DNA from: Flavobacterium caeni
GTDB lineage: Bacteria; Bacteroidota; Bacteroidia; Flavobacteriales; Flavobacteriaceae
Assembly: GCF_900101895.1 (NCBI RefSeq)
Contig: NZ_FMVF01000002.1
Span: 192,451 to 256,450, forward strand
Reading direction: 5' to 3'
Length of the DNA stretch: 64,000 bases
Part shown: positions 7,659 through 16,218 of the stretch, piece after piece
How positions within the stretch are numbered: position 1 is the first letter of the stretch
Layout: each line of letters starts with the position of its first letter
Notes under the pieces: generated by a model
Database searches by the model: none
Told to the model about the DNA's origin: nothing
What the model saw: only the letters and a program-made list of their open reading frames with translations
Translations under genes and position numbers: made by a program

Positions 7659-9843
7659 TCCGCGCCGACGTCCCCACGATATTCTCGGATAAATTCGTGA
7701 GCCAGATCAACTGTTCGATCACCAGTTGCGCTTCCTGCATTTTGAGTTCGAGCGCCTGGGCGCCGTAAAGATGCGCCTGCTTGAGCTCTTTTTCGCGTAG
7801 GTTTTTGAGTTCGGTGAACCGCAGCGCGACCTCTTCGTTGGCCGGACTTTCGGTTTCGGTTTGCCCGTCAAGCAACGCGGTGGCGCGGTTCAAATTGCGG
7901 ATCACGCCGGCAACCACCACATTAAACGCTTCGGACGCCGATGTGGTTTTGTGCGATTGGATGTAGGTGCCCAACGAGGCCGAAGACGACAACAACGTAT
8001 GGTTCAACACCACCAATTTGTACAACTGCGGCAGCGCACGTTGCTTGGACCGCGGTTCCTGCGACATGCGTTGGAATGAGGCCATCAGGTTGCCGATCTC
8101 GACAAAAGCATTTTTTCGCGCCAACCGATAATCGGTCGTGACTTGGCCTTTTTCGTTGTAGAATTTTGAAATCTGGATCAGATAATCGCGGTTGGCCTCG
8201 ATCGATTTTTTGAGGTGTACGCGAACGTTCAAAAATTCCCACGAAGGCCAAAAGAAGTAGTTGGCCACAAACGCGAGTCCAGCACCCGCCAGCGTATCGA
8301 CAATCCGGAACTGGATGACGTGCTCGATATCGGGGGTCAGCAAGCCGTATACGAAAACCACATAAATGGTGACGAACGTCGCGCCGATCTTGTAATTGGT
8401 GGCCGTATACGTAAAACCCAGGATCAACGCGATGACCGTAAAAACGCCTATCGCCACCGGATTGTGGATAAAGCTAAGCAACGCAAAGGCGATCAATCCG
8501 CCCAGGACGGTCCCAAAAATCCGCTGCCACGACCGTTCCTTGGTGAGTCCATAGCCCGGCCGCATGATGACGATCACCGTCAGCAAAATCCAATACACGT
8601 TTTGCAACGGGAGCAGTGCCCCGATCGCAAAGCCGATCAGTATTGTTATGGTAAGCCGAAGCGCATGCCTGAAATGCATGGACGAGAAAGTCAAATTCTC
8701 GCGAAACGTGCGCCACGGATAGTATTGCGGCGCGAGGAATTTCTCGAGTTCGCGATCGCGTCCCTTGAAATCCTGCGAACTCACGGCCTGCAGGAACGCG
8801 CGTTCGATCACCGATATTTTCTCGACCTGCTTTTCTACATAGTACAACATGTTGGTCAGCATCCAAACGCCTTCGGCATCGTGGGTGTTGTCGTTGTATT
8901 CGGCAATGACGCGCTCGAGGAGTTCAAGGTCTTTGAACAATTGGTGTTTCGAGACGTATTTCTGGTGGTTGGCAATCGACTTTTGCAGCTGCTTAAGCGT
9001 CGCACCCAAATTGTAGGCAATTTGCTGGTAGGTGGTCAGCACTTTGGGGTGCGCGCTGAATTTTTGGTGCAATTTCGAATGATCGAACGAAGTCGACAGC
9101 GCCAATTCCATCACATCCACAAGCGAAATAAACACGAGCAACATCTTGCGGTGCTGGTTCGAGCTGCCCGAATCAGGTCGGTTCCGGATCAGGATTTCGC
9201 GTATGTTTTCGTGTATGGCGTTGAGTTCTACCTGCAGGTGCAGCTGTTTTTCGATGATCTTGGCGCGGTTGGCTTCGACATGCCACAAATCGCCACGCAA
9301 TTTGAGGTATTTGGCCGTCAGCTTGATACATTCGGCCAGTTGGAGTTCGGTGTAGCGGTGCGGGCTCAGGAATTGGAAACACAGCGAAACGAGCAGGTAA
9401 AACAATCCGCCCACGAACATCAATCCCGCGTGGATCAAAATGTCCCATCCTTGCTGCAGATGCCCAAAAGCCAACGCCAAGGCGAGCAGGCCAGAAAACG
9501 AAACCATGTTGGCGCGGTGCCCGTAAATGCCAATCATCGACAAAAAGAAAATGGCGGCCGTCACGACGGGATACAACGCCCACGGGTAAGGGTGCAGCAC
9601 ATTGACCAGCAAGTTGCTTCCGGCCACAATCAACGCGGCCACGAGTACGCCCTTGATTTTGTGCCGAAGGTTGCTCGGGATGTCGCTCGGATAGGTCAAG
9701 AAGGCGCCGAGCGCGATCGTAAATCCCACATCGAACCGATCAAAATACGAGAGTGTCAACACCGGAACGACCGAAGCCACGGTCACCTTGAGCGCATTGG
9801 TGAACGGCGTGCTGTCGGCAAAATTGCGTAACCTGTCGATCAT
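7645..9843 (-). CDS. FUSC-family inner-membrane protein (YccS-like)
   Basis: A 732-residue integral membrane protein. Two hydrophobic blocks flank a soluble coiled region: N-terminal helices from about residue 15 to 160, a soluble domain of roughly 200 residues, then a second block starting at HALRLTITILIGFAIGALLP and running through VIALILGFTYTATNY and LAGAGLAFVANYFFW, and a long C-terminal helical tail. This is the duplicated FUSC/YccS architecture, related to aromatic-acid exporters, but substrates are unknown for most members. The ATG at 9843 is preferred to a TTG at 9861. Confidence 0.86.
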   Translation of the reverse strand: MIDRLRNFADSTPFTNALKVTVASVVPVLTLSYFDRFDVGFTIALGAFLTYPSDIPSNLRHKIKGVLVAALIVAGSNLLVNVLHPYPWALYPVVTAAIFFLSMIGIYGHRANMVSFSGLLALALAFGHLQQGWDILIHAGLMFVGGLFYLLVSLCFQFLSPHRYTELQLAECIKLTAKYLKLRGDLWHVEANRAKIIEKQLHLQVELNAIHENIREILIRNRPDSGSSNQHRKMLLVFISLVDVMELALSTSFDHSKLHQKFSAHPKVLTTYQQIAYNLGATLKQLQKSIANHQKYVSKHQLFKDLELLERVIAEYNDNTHDAEGVWMLTNMLYYVEKQVEKISVIERAFLQAVSSQDFKGRDRELEKFLAPQYYPWRTFRENLTFSSMHFRHALRLTITILIGFAIGALLPLQNVYWILLTVIVIMRPGYGLTKERSWQRIFGTVLGGLIAFALLSFIHNPVAIGVFTVIALILGFTYTATNYKIGATFVTIYVVFVYGLLTPDIEHVIQFRIVDTLAGAGLAFVANYFFWPSWEFLNVRVHLKKSIEANRDYLIQISKFYNEKGQVTTDYRLARKNAFVEIGNLMASFQRMSQEPRSKQRALPQLYKLVVLNHTLLSSSASLGTYIQSHKTTSASEAFNVVVAGVIRNLNRATALLDGQTETESPANEEVALRFTELKNLREKELKQAHLYGAQALELKMQEAQLVIEQLIWLTNLSENIVGTSARISKI

Positions 9844-9969
9844 AGAAAGTGTTGTGCGCAAAGGTACGGAAAGCGCTGGTTCAAAGCGGGAAAAGCGCGG
9901 CGTTTTAAGATAATATTGTAAAAATTTGCCAAATGTGTCGGGGCTCCTGCGCGATGTTCATTTTTTGTT

Positions 9970-9977
9970 TATTTTTG
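9970..9977 (+). promoter_or_regulatory. Candidate -7 box for def
   Basis: TATTTTTG lies 33 nt before the def ATG at 10011. It falls inside a longer GTG/ATG-extended frame that would otherwise give a hydrophobic N-terminal extension, so it also supports the internal start. Confidence 0.4.
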
Positions 9978-10010
9978 CCATCCACAACGTGTTTCCAAAA
10001 AAAGAAAACG

Positions 10011-10601
10011 ATGATTTTACCCATTATAGGATACGGCGATCCGGTGCTGCGCAAGGTGTGCGAGCCTATTGCGCCCGATTATCCGAACCTTAAGGAAACC
10101 ATAGCCGATATGTACGAAACCATGTACAATGCCTACGGTGTAGGACTCGCGGCGCCGCAGGTTGGCCTTCCGATCAGGCTTTTTGTGATCGATACCAAGC
10201 CGTTTGGCGAGGACGAGGATTTGTCGAACGAAGAGCAGACGCAACTCAAAGGTTTCCGCAAGACGTTCATCAACGCCAAGATGATCAAGGAAGAAGGCGA
10301 GGAGTGGGGCTTTAACGAAGGCTGTTTGAGCATTCCCGAGGTGCGCGAAGACGTGTACCGCCACGAGCAAATCACGATCGAATACGACGACGAAGACTTC
10401 AACCGCAAGATCGAAGTGTTCGACGGGTTGATCGCGCGCGTGATCCAGCACGAATACGACCACATCGAGGGGATTTTGTTTACCGACAAGATTTCGTCGC
10501 TCAAAAAACAACTCATCAAAAAGAAACTGCAAAACATCATGGACGGCAAGGCGCGTCCCGATTACCGGATGAAATTCGTCGCTCCCAAAAAAGGACGGTA
10601 A
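10011..10601 (+). CDS. def: Peptide deformylase
   Basis: A 196-residue metalloenzyme removing the N-formyl group from nascent proteins. The three signature motifs are all present: GVGLAAPQVG (residues 43-52), EGCLSIPE (103-110, metal-ligand Cys) and QHEYDHIEG (146-154, two His ligands and the catalytic Glu). The start at 10011 gives the family N-terminus MILPIIGYGDPVLR; the open frame extends 26 codons upstream but that stretch holds a promoter box. It is followed by a DUF5606 gene and mazG. Confidence 0.97.
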   Translation: MILPIIGYGDPVLRKVCEPIAPDYPNLKETIADMYETMYNAYGVGLAAPQVGLPIRLFVIDTKPFGEDEDLSNEEQTQLKGFRKTFINAKMIKEEGEEWGFNEGCLSIPEVREDVYRHEQITIEYDDEDFNRKIEVFDGLIARVIQHEYDHIEGILFTDKISSLKKQLIKKKLQNIMDGKARPDYRMKFVAPKKGR

Positions 10602-10641
10602 CCGACAAAAAAGTAAAAAATAATAATAAAGAATATTTTCC

Positions 10642-11067
10642 ATGAATTTAGAAAAAATACTAGCGATTTCGGGAACACCAGGTTTGTATGCACTCAAAGT
10701 CCAGACACGTTCGGGTTTTATGGCAGAATCGCTTATCGACGGCAAGAAAGTCACCGTGGGGTTGCGCAGTAACGTAAGCCTTTTGTCGGAGATTTCGATG
10801 TACACCCATTCCGAAGAAAAGCCGCTGGCCGAGGTCATGCGCAACATCGCCATCAAAGAAGACAACGGTCCTGCGATTTCGCACAAAGCCAGCAACGACG
10901 AATTGTTGGCGTATTTCGAGGCGATTTTGCCCGATTACGACCAAGACCGCGTGTATCCGTCGGACATCAAAAAAGTGCTGAACTGGTACAACATCCTGCA
11001 GGCCAAAGGGCTGGTTTCGAAAGAAGCGCCCGCGCCAAGCGAATCCAAGGCCGAAGCCACAGAGTAA
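10642..11067 (+). CDS. DUF5606 family protein
   Basis: A 141-residue cytoplasmic protein of a small Bacteroidota family, recognised by its N-terminus (MNLEKILAISGTPGLYALK) and the SRSGF..VGLRSNVSLLSEISMYT-like region. No catalytic motif is known to me and the function is unknown. A def - DUF5606 - mazG order is one I recall from other flavobacteria. A strong hairpin terminator follows, so it probably ends the def operon. Confidence 0.85.
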   Translation: MNLEKILAISGTPGLYALKVQTRSGFMAESLIDGKKVTVGLRSNVSLLSEISMYTHSEEKPLAEVMRNIAIKEDNGPAISHKASNDELLAYFEAILPDYDQDRVYPSDIKKVLNWYNILQAKGLVSKEAPAPSESKAEATE

Positions 11068-11086
11068 ACCGAATTTTCTACAAAAC

Positions 11087-11130
11087 AAATCCTGTCATGA
11101 ATCCGATTCACGACAGGATTTCTTATTTTT
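11087..11130 (+). terminator. Rho-independent terminator after the DUF5606 gene
   Basis: AAATCCTGTC at 11087-11096 pairs with GACAGGATTT at 11112-11121, with further inner pairing (GAAT..ATTC), and a T-rich tail follows to 11130. It lies between the DUF5606 gene and mazG. Confidence 0.8.
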
Positions 11131-11145
11131 ATAAAAACTTTCCGA

Positions 11146-11919
11146 ATGAACTCCAGACCACTCCAGCTTGATGCCTTCAACCGATTGCTCGACATCATGG
11201 ACGATTTGCGCGCCAAATGTCCGTGGGACAAAAAGCAAACCATGCAATCGTTGCGCCACCTCACCATCGAAGAGACTTATGAATTGGGCGATGCGATACT
11301 GGACAACGATTTGAACGAAGTCAAGAAAGAGCTTGGCGATTTGCTGCTGCACATCGTGTTTTATGCCAAGATCGGTAGCGAGACCGACGCGTTCGACATG
11401 GCCGATGTGTGCAACGAGATCTGCGACAAACTGATCCACCGACATCCGCACATTTACGGCGATGTACAAGTGAACGACGAAGAAGACGTCAAGAAAAACT
11501 GGGAGAAGCTCAAACTCAAGGAAGGCAAAAAATCGGTGCTCGAAGGTGTTCCGCGCAGCCTGCCCGCGCTCGTGAAGGCGTCGCGTATCCAAGACAAGGT
11601 CAAGGGCGTCGGTTTCGATTGGGAAGAGCCGCACCAGGTTTGGGACAAATTGCAGGAAGAACTCAACGAATTGCAACACGAAGTCAAAGCCGGCAATCAG
11701 GACCAAATCGAAGGCGAGTTCGGCGATGTGCTGTTTTCGATGATCAACTACGCACGTTTCCTTGACGTCAACCCCGAAGACGCGCTCGAACGCACCAACA
11801 AAAAATTCATCAAACGGTTCCAATACCTCGAAAGCAAGGCGGCCGAAATCGGCAAACCCCTGTCGGACATGACCTTGGCCGAGATGGACGTGTTTTGGAA
11901 CGAAGCCAAGAAGTTGTAA
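11146..11919 (+). CDS. mazG: Nucleoside triphosphate pyrophosphohydrolase
   Basis: A 257-residue all-alpha NTP pyrophosphohydrolase that hydrolyses (d)NTPs to monophosphates and pyrophosphate. It carries two MazG domains: the first with EETYELGDAI and VKKELGDLLLHIVF (about residues 42-68) and the second with EELNELQHEV and IEGEFGDVLFSMINYAR (about 170-206); KCPWDKKQT near residue 24 is typical. Length is normal. The ATG at 11146 follows a terminator, so the gene must have its own promoter or rely on readthrough. Confidence 0.95.
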   Translation: MNSRPLQLDAFNRLLDIMDDLRAKCPWDKKQTMQSLRHLTIEETYELGDAILDNDLNEVKKELGDLLLHIVFYAKIGSETDAFDMADVCNEICDKLIHRHPHIYGDVQVNDEEDVKKNWEKLKLKEGKKSVLEGVPRSLPALVKASRIQDKVKGVGFDWEEPHQVWDKLQEELNELQHEVKAGNQDQIEGEFGDVLFSMINYARFLDVNPEDALERTNKKFIKRFQYLESKAAEIGKPLSDMTLAEMDVFWNEAKKL

Positions 11920-11928
11920 AAAAGAAAA

Positions 11929-11950
11929 GAGGCCCTAAAGCCTCCTTTCC
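11929..11950 (+). terminator. Weak hairpin after mazG
   Basis: GAGGC at 11929-11933 pairs with GCCTC at 11940-11944, followed by a short CTTTCC tail. The stem is only 5 bp and the U-tract poor. Confidence 0.4.
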
Positions 11951-11982
11951 AACTAATAAAAACAACTACAACTAAAAAAAAA

Positions 11983-12441
11983 CTATTTCGTAAGGGTCAG
12001 TATTATTTTTTGCTGCCAGCGTTTGGCCAGTTCCTGGTCTTCGTGCAGGCAAACCTGCGTGATCTGGTCGTATTCGATTTCATACACAGCGACCATTTGC
12101 CGCGACAAATCCCGATGAAGGAATTCGAGTTCGATTTTGGTGGTGTCGCCCGCGCTCATGGTGGGAACCAATTTGCACGCGCCGATGTCTGCAAGGTTTA
12201 CGAATGAGACTTTTTCGGGCACCGGATTGAAGTCGATCAATAGAAAACCTTTTTGCTGATCATCGAGCGCATAGGTGCGTTTGTTTTGGGTTTCGAGTTG
12301 TGTAAATTGAAAAGTCGGATGTTGCGCCAGTATGGCCTTGATCCTTTTTTTGCTGACTTGGTTAGACCGCATCGCCATATAAAGCGGTACGGCGATCAGT
12401 GCCGTAATGGCAAGACCGATGAGGGTTACAGAAGTATCCAT
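11983..12441 (-). CDS. Membrane-anchored protein of unknown function
   Basis: A 152-residue protein with one N-terminal transmembrane helix (VTLIGLAITALIAVPLYMAM) and a soluble C-terminal domain of about 120 residues. No family is recognised. The soluble part is rich in beta-strand-like segments (KGFLLIDFNPV, VSFVNLADIGACKLV, MVAVYEIEYDQITQVCL), vaguely like a PH-type fold, but this is only an impression. It stands alone, convergent with mazG. Confidence 0.65.
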   Translation of the reverse strand: MDTSVTLIGLAITALIAVPLYMAMRSNQVSKKRIKAILAQHPTFQFTQLETQNKRTYALDDQQKGFLLIDFNPVPEKVSFVNLADIGACKLVPTMSAGDTTKIELEFLHRDLSRQMVAVYEIEYDQITQVCLHEDQELAKRWQQKIILTLTK

Positions 12442-12512
12442 GTTGAATTTTTAGTAAATGAAACGAATTCCCGAAGTATTAGGCTCCGGGATAAAGTGGT
12501 CTGTCGTTTCGT

Positions 12513-12857
12513 TTACCAGAAAAGATGATACGGGAAAAGCAACCGCGACACAGATTGGCACCGGTTGATGTCCTGCGTCAATAGTTTGCCGGCGGTTCCA
12601 AAGACAGGAGCAGCGTCCAATCGGCAGTCGGTAAAATCGACCAGCCGCGCGGGCGAAAATGAAAATGCCTTGGCCTTGGCCACCACCGTACGCGCCGTTT
12701 CGGTTGGCACGAACCCGTCGGTGTGCATGTGTTCCTTAGACAACGACGGCAATGAATCGATTGGAAGCACCCGATTGTTTGGCGCGGGTCTTTCTGCAAA
12801 GAAAAACAGCGCCAGGAACAAGGCTAGAAGAAACAATATGGGTTTAAGGTGCTTCAT
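12513..12857 (-). CDS. Small anchored or exported protein of unknown function
   Basis: A 114-residue protein beginning MKHLKPILFLLALFLALFFFAE, a signal anchor or signal peptide. The remainder is about 90 residues with two cysteines (FTDCRL and INRCQS) that could form a disulphide in the periplasm. The ATG at 12857 was preferred because the longer frame puts 13 polar residues before the hydrophobic helix. No family recognised; real-gene status rests on the signal sequence. Confidence 0.5.
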   Translation of the reverse strand: MKHLKPILFLLALFLALFFFAERPAPNNRVLPIDSLPSLSKEHMHTDGFVPTETARTVVAKAKAFSFSPARLVDFTDCRLDAAPVFGTAGKLLTQDINRCQSVSRLLFPYHLFW

Positions 12858-12893
12858 TTTTTCAAATATAGACAAATACTTGTAAGCGGGCAA

Positions 12894-12916
12894 CAAAAAA
12901 GCCTCCGGATGGAGGC
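12894..12916 (-). terminator. Rho-independent terminator of the DUF349 gene
   Basis: GCCTCC (12901-12906) and GGAGGC (12911-12916) form a 6-bp GC-rich stem with a 4-nt loop. The adjoining A-run at 12894-12900 becomes the U-tract on the minus strand, 6 nt after the DUF349 gene's stop. Confidence 0.85.
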
Positions 12917-12921
12917 CTTTG

Positions 12922-15231
12922 TCATTCGTGCGTCATGTCGCGCAATTGTTTGAGTTTTTCCTTGAGCGTGGCCAATTCGTCTTTGTGCTTTTCGATGCTT
13001 TTGCGCACCTCGGCAATCATCGGGTTTTCCTTTTTCGGATTTTTGTCCTTGCTCGTAAAGAATTGGATGTTGTTCTCGAGCTGGAAAATCTCGCTTTGTA
13101 CCTCGTCGATCTTGCGCATCAGGAAAATCTTCTCGTTGTCGAGTTTGCGCGTATCGTCGCTTTCGGCCAATTGGTTGACGCGGTTCGAGAAACGCATCAT
13201 GTCCGATTCCTTCTTGCTCAGGCTCAATTTTTCGAACAACGCATCGAGGATTTTGTTGAATTTGCCTTCGATGTGGCGTTTCGGGAACGGCACCCTGCCA
13301 TAACTTTTCCAGTTTTCGATGTGTTTCTTGATCGCATCGAGGTCGGTTTTGTGGTCGCCCGTAAGCTGAAAATCGCGCAAAGTGTCGAGGTAGTTTTTCT
13401 TGCTTTCGAACGCCTGCGCCTCCTCGGCATTTTCCTCGCTGCGCGATTCCTTGAGTTTTTCGAAATAGTGGTTGCAGGCGCCCTTGAATTCGGCCCACAA
13501 CTTATCCGAAAATTTGCGCGGCACGTGGCCGATGGTTTTCCATTCCTCCTGGATTTGTTTCATGACGGGCGTGGTTGCCGCAAAGTCGTCGCTGTCCTGC
13601 AATTCCTTGGCTTTGGCCACCAACGCTTGCTTGCGGCTCAAATTGTCGCTTTGGTCTTTTTTGATGTCCTTGTAAAACGAATTTTTGAGCGCATTGAACG
13701 CACGCACGGCGCTTTTGAACGCGCTCCACGTTTCTTCGTTGACTTCGGCAGGGACTTTTCCGGTCGCGAAAAATGCGTTGCGCAACGCCTCGACTTTCTC
13801 GATCTGTTGCAACCAAAGTGCATGCGAATTGACTTTTTCCTGCGCCAGTGTTTCGATCTGGCCGATGATGTCCTTTTTCTTTTCGAGGTTTTCGGTTTCG
13901 CCCGCGCGCATTTTTTCGAACAAGGCTTCGCGTTTGTCGTGCATTTGCTTGGTCAGTTCGCTAAAACGGTTCCAGATTTCCTCGCGGTGCTCGCGCGACA
14001 CGGGCCCGATGTCTTCTTTCCAGATTTTGTGCAGGTCTTGTAATTCGCGGAATGCCTTGTTGACGTCGGTTTCGGTTACCAATTCCTCGACGCGCGCAAT
14101 GATTTTTTGCTTTTGTTCGAGGTTGTGCTTGAAGTCGATGTCACGCGCCTCACGGTCGAGGTGCAGGTAATCGTAAAAATTCTCCACATGGAAATGGTAG
14201 TTGTTCCACACGTGGTTGTATTTGTCCTTCGGGATCGGTCCCGCGTTCTTCCAGCGGTCGCGGATCTCGTTGAAATGTTTGAGCGTGTCCTTTATGTTTT
14301 CCTGCGGATTGATCAAATTCTTGAGTTCCTCGACAATCGCCAGACGCGTCTTGAGGTTGGCTTCCAAATTGCCTTGCAGGTTCTTGAAATGCGCGTTCTT
14401 GCGGTCGCGGTATTGCCCGTAGATGTGGTCGAATCGCTTCTTGAGCGGAAATTCGTAATGGAAATCCTCGGTGGTGTCGGGGTTTTCGGCATGCCATTCG
14501 TCGCGCTTCTCGTCGATAAAGTGGTGGAACTTAGACATGAATGCCTTGCGGATTTCCTCGACATGGTCTTTTACGGCCATCACCTTGTCGTGCGCCGCCA
14601 CATGTTCGAGCTCTACGACCAAATCGTCCATCGACAAGGTGTCGTAATCCTTCATGGGAATATCGTGGCGCACCGTTTCGTCTTCGCTTTCCTCGGCATT
14701 GGTCGCCGCAATGGTTTGCATCACATCAAGGTCGGCATTGTCTTCTACAACAAGGGTTTCGTCGGCCACTTGCTCGGGCGTGAGTTCGATGACGGTTTCG
14801 GTATTTTCGGGTTCCGAAACAACGGCTTCCGGTGTTGCAGCTTCGGTTTCGACCGCGTCTTCGGTTATGGGTTCTTCGTCAGGAGTAAGGATGACCGCAT
14901 CGTCTGCCTCCGATTCCGCGCGTTCTGCCGTCATGGCATCGGCTGCGTGTTGCGTGGTCGGCTCTTCGATCGCTTCGGGCTTTTTGGCCGCCGCGGTTTT
15001 TTTGGCCGCTACGACCGCCTCGTTACCTGCAGGTTCGCCTGTATCTTCAGGTGTGACCAGGATCGCATCTTCTACAGCGGCGTCTTCGCGTTCGGCCGCC
15101 ATGGCGTTGGCGTTTTCGTTGGCGTTCTCGACCAATTGATCTGCATCGGTGGCGGTATCGGTGGTGTTTTGCGGTGCTCCGTCTGCCTCATTTACCGGGT
15201 GCGGCAGGTTGTCCTTCTTTTCTTCTGACAT
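12922..15231 (-). CDS. DUF349 repeat protein
   Basis: A 769-residue cytoplasmic protein. The N-terminal 190 residues are acidic, Ala/Glu-rich and low in complexity; they contain an internal duplication (AAEREDAAVEDAILVTPED and TAERAESEADDAVILTPDE). The rest is a string of helical DUF349 repeats, each with a W-K-x-I/A-G-P/V-P/R pattern (RWKNAGPIPKDKY, IWKEDIGPVSREH, EWKTIGHVPRKF, NWKSYGRVPFPK). A C-terminal coiled coil (EVQSEIFQLENNIQFF) ends the protein. Function is unknown; the family is found across Bacteroidota. A strong terminator follows. Confidence 0.9.
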   Translation of the reverse strand: MSEEKKDNLPHPVNEADGAPQNTTDTATDADQLVENANENANAMAAEREDAAVEDAILVTPEDTGEPAGNEAVVAAKKTAAAKKPEAIEEPTTQHAADAMTAERAESEADDAVILTPDEEPITEDAVETEAATPEAVVSEPENTETVIELTPEQVADETLVVEDNADLDVMQTIAATNAEESEDETVRHDIPMKDYDTLSMDDLVVELEHVAAHDKVMAVKDHVEEIRKAFMSKFHHFIDEKRDEWHAENPDTTEDFHYEFPLKKRFDHIYGQYRDRKNAHFKNLQGNLEANLKTRLAIVEELKNLINPQENIKDTLKHFNEIRDRWKNAGPIPKDKYNHVWNNYHFHVENFYDYLHLDREARDIDFKHNLEQKQKIIARVEELVTETDVNKAFRELQDLHKIWKEDIGPVSREHREEIWNRFSELTKQMHDKREALFEKMRAGETENLEKKKDIIGQIETLAQEKVNSHALWLQQIEKVEALRNAFFATGKVPAEVNEETWSAFKSAVRAFNALKNSFYKDIKKDQSDNLSRKQALVAKAKELQDSDDFAATTPVMKQIQEEWKTIGHVPRKFSDKLWAEFKGACNHYFEKLKESRSEENAEEAQAFESKKNYLDTLRDFQLTGDHKTDLDAIKKHIENWKSYGRVPFPKRHIEGKFNKILDALFEKLSLSKKESDMMRFSNRVNQLAESDDTRKLDNEKIFLMRKIDEVQSEIFQLENNIQFFTSKDKNPKKENPMIAEVRKSIEKHKDELATLKEKLKQLRDMTHE

Positions 15232-15416
15232 TTGAAAAATGTTTAAGTTGATGAATTTTGAGGGCGTAAGTTAGTAAAGCGGCGTAACAAATCAAAGCAA
15301 TTCGCCCAATTTAAAGCGGTTGGGGGCTTTTCGATTGCAAAACTGCAATCGGCTTTCGGGATGGAAACGACAGTTTTTTGTTTGTCGGATGATTTCGGGT
15401 GTACAGCAATGCCGTG

Positions 15417-16154
15417 TTATCGGTTCCAGATTTTCCATGCCTTTTCGGCTTGCAGGACCAGCATCTCATGTCCGTTTTTAGTGTCCGCGCCAAATGATTT
15501 GGCCTTTTGCAGGAACAGGGTTTCCTCGGGGTTGTAGATCAAATCGTAGGCGATGTGTTGCGCCGAGAAGTGTTCGTAAGGCAACGGCGGACACGCGTCA
15601 AGATTAGGGCTCATGCCCAGCGGCGTACAATTGATCACGATCTGGAAATTGTCGAAAGTGGTGGCGTTGATGCGCTCGTAGCCGATGGTGTTTCCCGCCG
15701 GCTCGCGAGACACAAACGTATACAGGATGTCGAGCTGTTCGAGCGCATAGGCCACGGCCTTGGCCGCACCGCCCGTGCCCAGTATGAGTGCTTTTTTGTG
15801 GTGCGACTGCAGCATCGGATACAAAGACTCCTCAAACCCGTAACAGTCGGTGTTGTAGCCTTTGAGCTTTCCCGATTTCGTAAACCGGATGGTGTTCACC
15901 GCACCAATCTGCGCCGCTTTCTTCGAGAGTTTGTGCAAATAGGGCATGACGGCTTCCTTGTACGGAATCGTCACATTGAGTCCGGCCAAATCAGGGTTGT
16001 CGGCAATCAAATCGGGAAACCGCGAAAGATCGGGCAAATCGAAATTGACGTACGTATGGTCATGGAGTTCGTCCTTGGCAAACCTTTCGGTAAAATAAGT
16101 TTTCGAAAACGAATGTCCGATATGGCGTCCGATAAGCCCAAAGATTTTTCCCAT
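15417..16154 (-). CDS. aroE: Shikimate dehydrogenase
   Basis: A 245-residue NADP-dependent enzyme reducing 3-dehydroshikimate in aromatic amino-acid synthesis. Shikimate-binding SxS is in GHSFSKTYF (residues 13-21), the catalytic Lys is in IPYKEAV, the substrate-binding Asn in GAVNTIRF, the Asp in GYNTDCYGF, and the cofactor loop is GTGGAAKAVAYAL. The ATG at 16154 gives the family N-terminus MGKIFGLIG; the frame continues 52 codons upstream through a hairpin and into the upstream gene, which is not coding. Oddly, a complete terminator-like hairpin ends 6 nt before the start codon. Confidence 0.94.
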   Translation of the reverse strand: MGKIFGLIGRHIGHSFSKTYFTERFAKDELHDHTYVNFDLPDLSRFPDLIADNPDLAGLNVTIPYKEAVMPYLHKLSKKAAQIGAVNTIRFTKSGKLKGYNTDCYGFEESLYPMLQSHHKKALILGTGGAAKAVAYALEQLDILYTFVSREPAGNTIGYERINATTFDNFQIVINCTPLGMSPNLDACPPLPYEHFSAQHIAYDLIYNPEETLFLQKAKSFGADTKNGHEMLVLQAEKAWKIWNR

Positions 16155-16160
16155 ACCGCT

Positions 16161-16197
16161 AAAATAAAAAATCGGCCCGAGATATCCCGCGCCGATT
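16161..16197 (-). terminator. Terminator or attenuator-like hairpin just upstream of aroE
   Basis: AATCGGC (16170-16176) pairs with GCCGATT (16191-16197), and the loop contains a further near-perfect pairing (CGAGATATCCCG). On the minus strand a U-rich tract corresponds to 16161-16170. It would end transcription of the TPR gene but sits immediately before the aroE ATG. Confidence 0.75.
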
Positions 16198-16218
16198 GTA
16201 TTATTGTGGTGTTTTTTT

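Noticed and set aside
8215-9831. 538-codon open frame antisense to the FUSC gene
   Set aside because: Arg/Gln/His-rich, low-complexity composition typical of an antisense shadow of a hydrophobic protein gene.
12919-14043. 374-codon antisense frame opposite the DUF349 gene
   Set aside because: Phe/Val/Leu-rich complement of the Glu/Lys-rich repeats.
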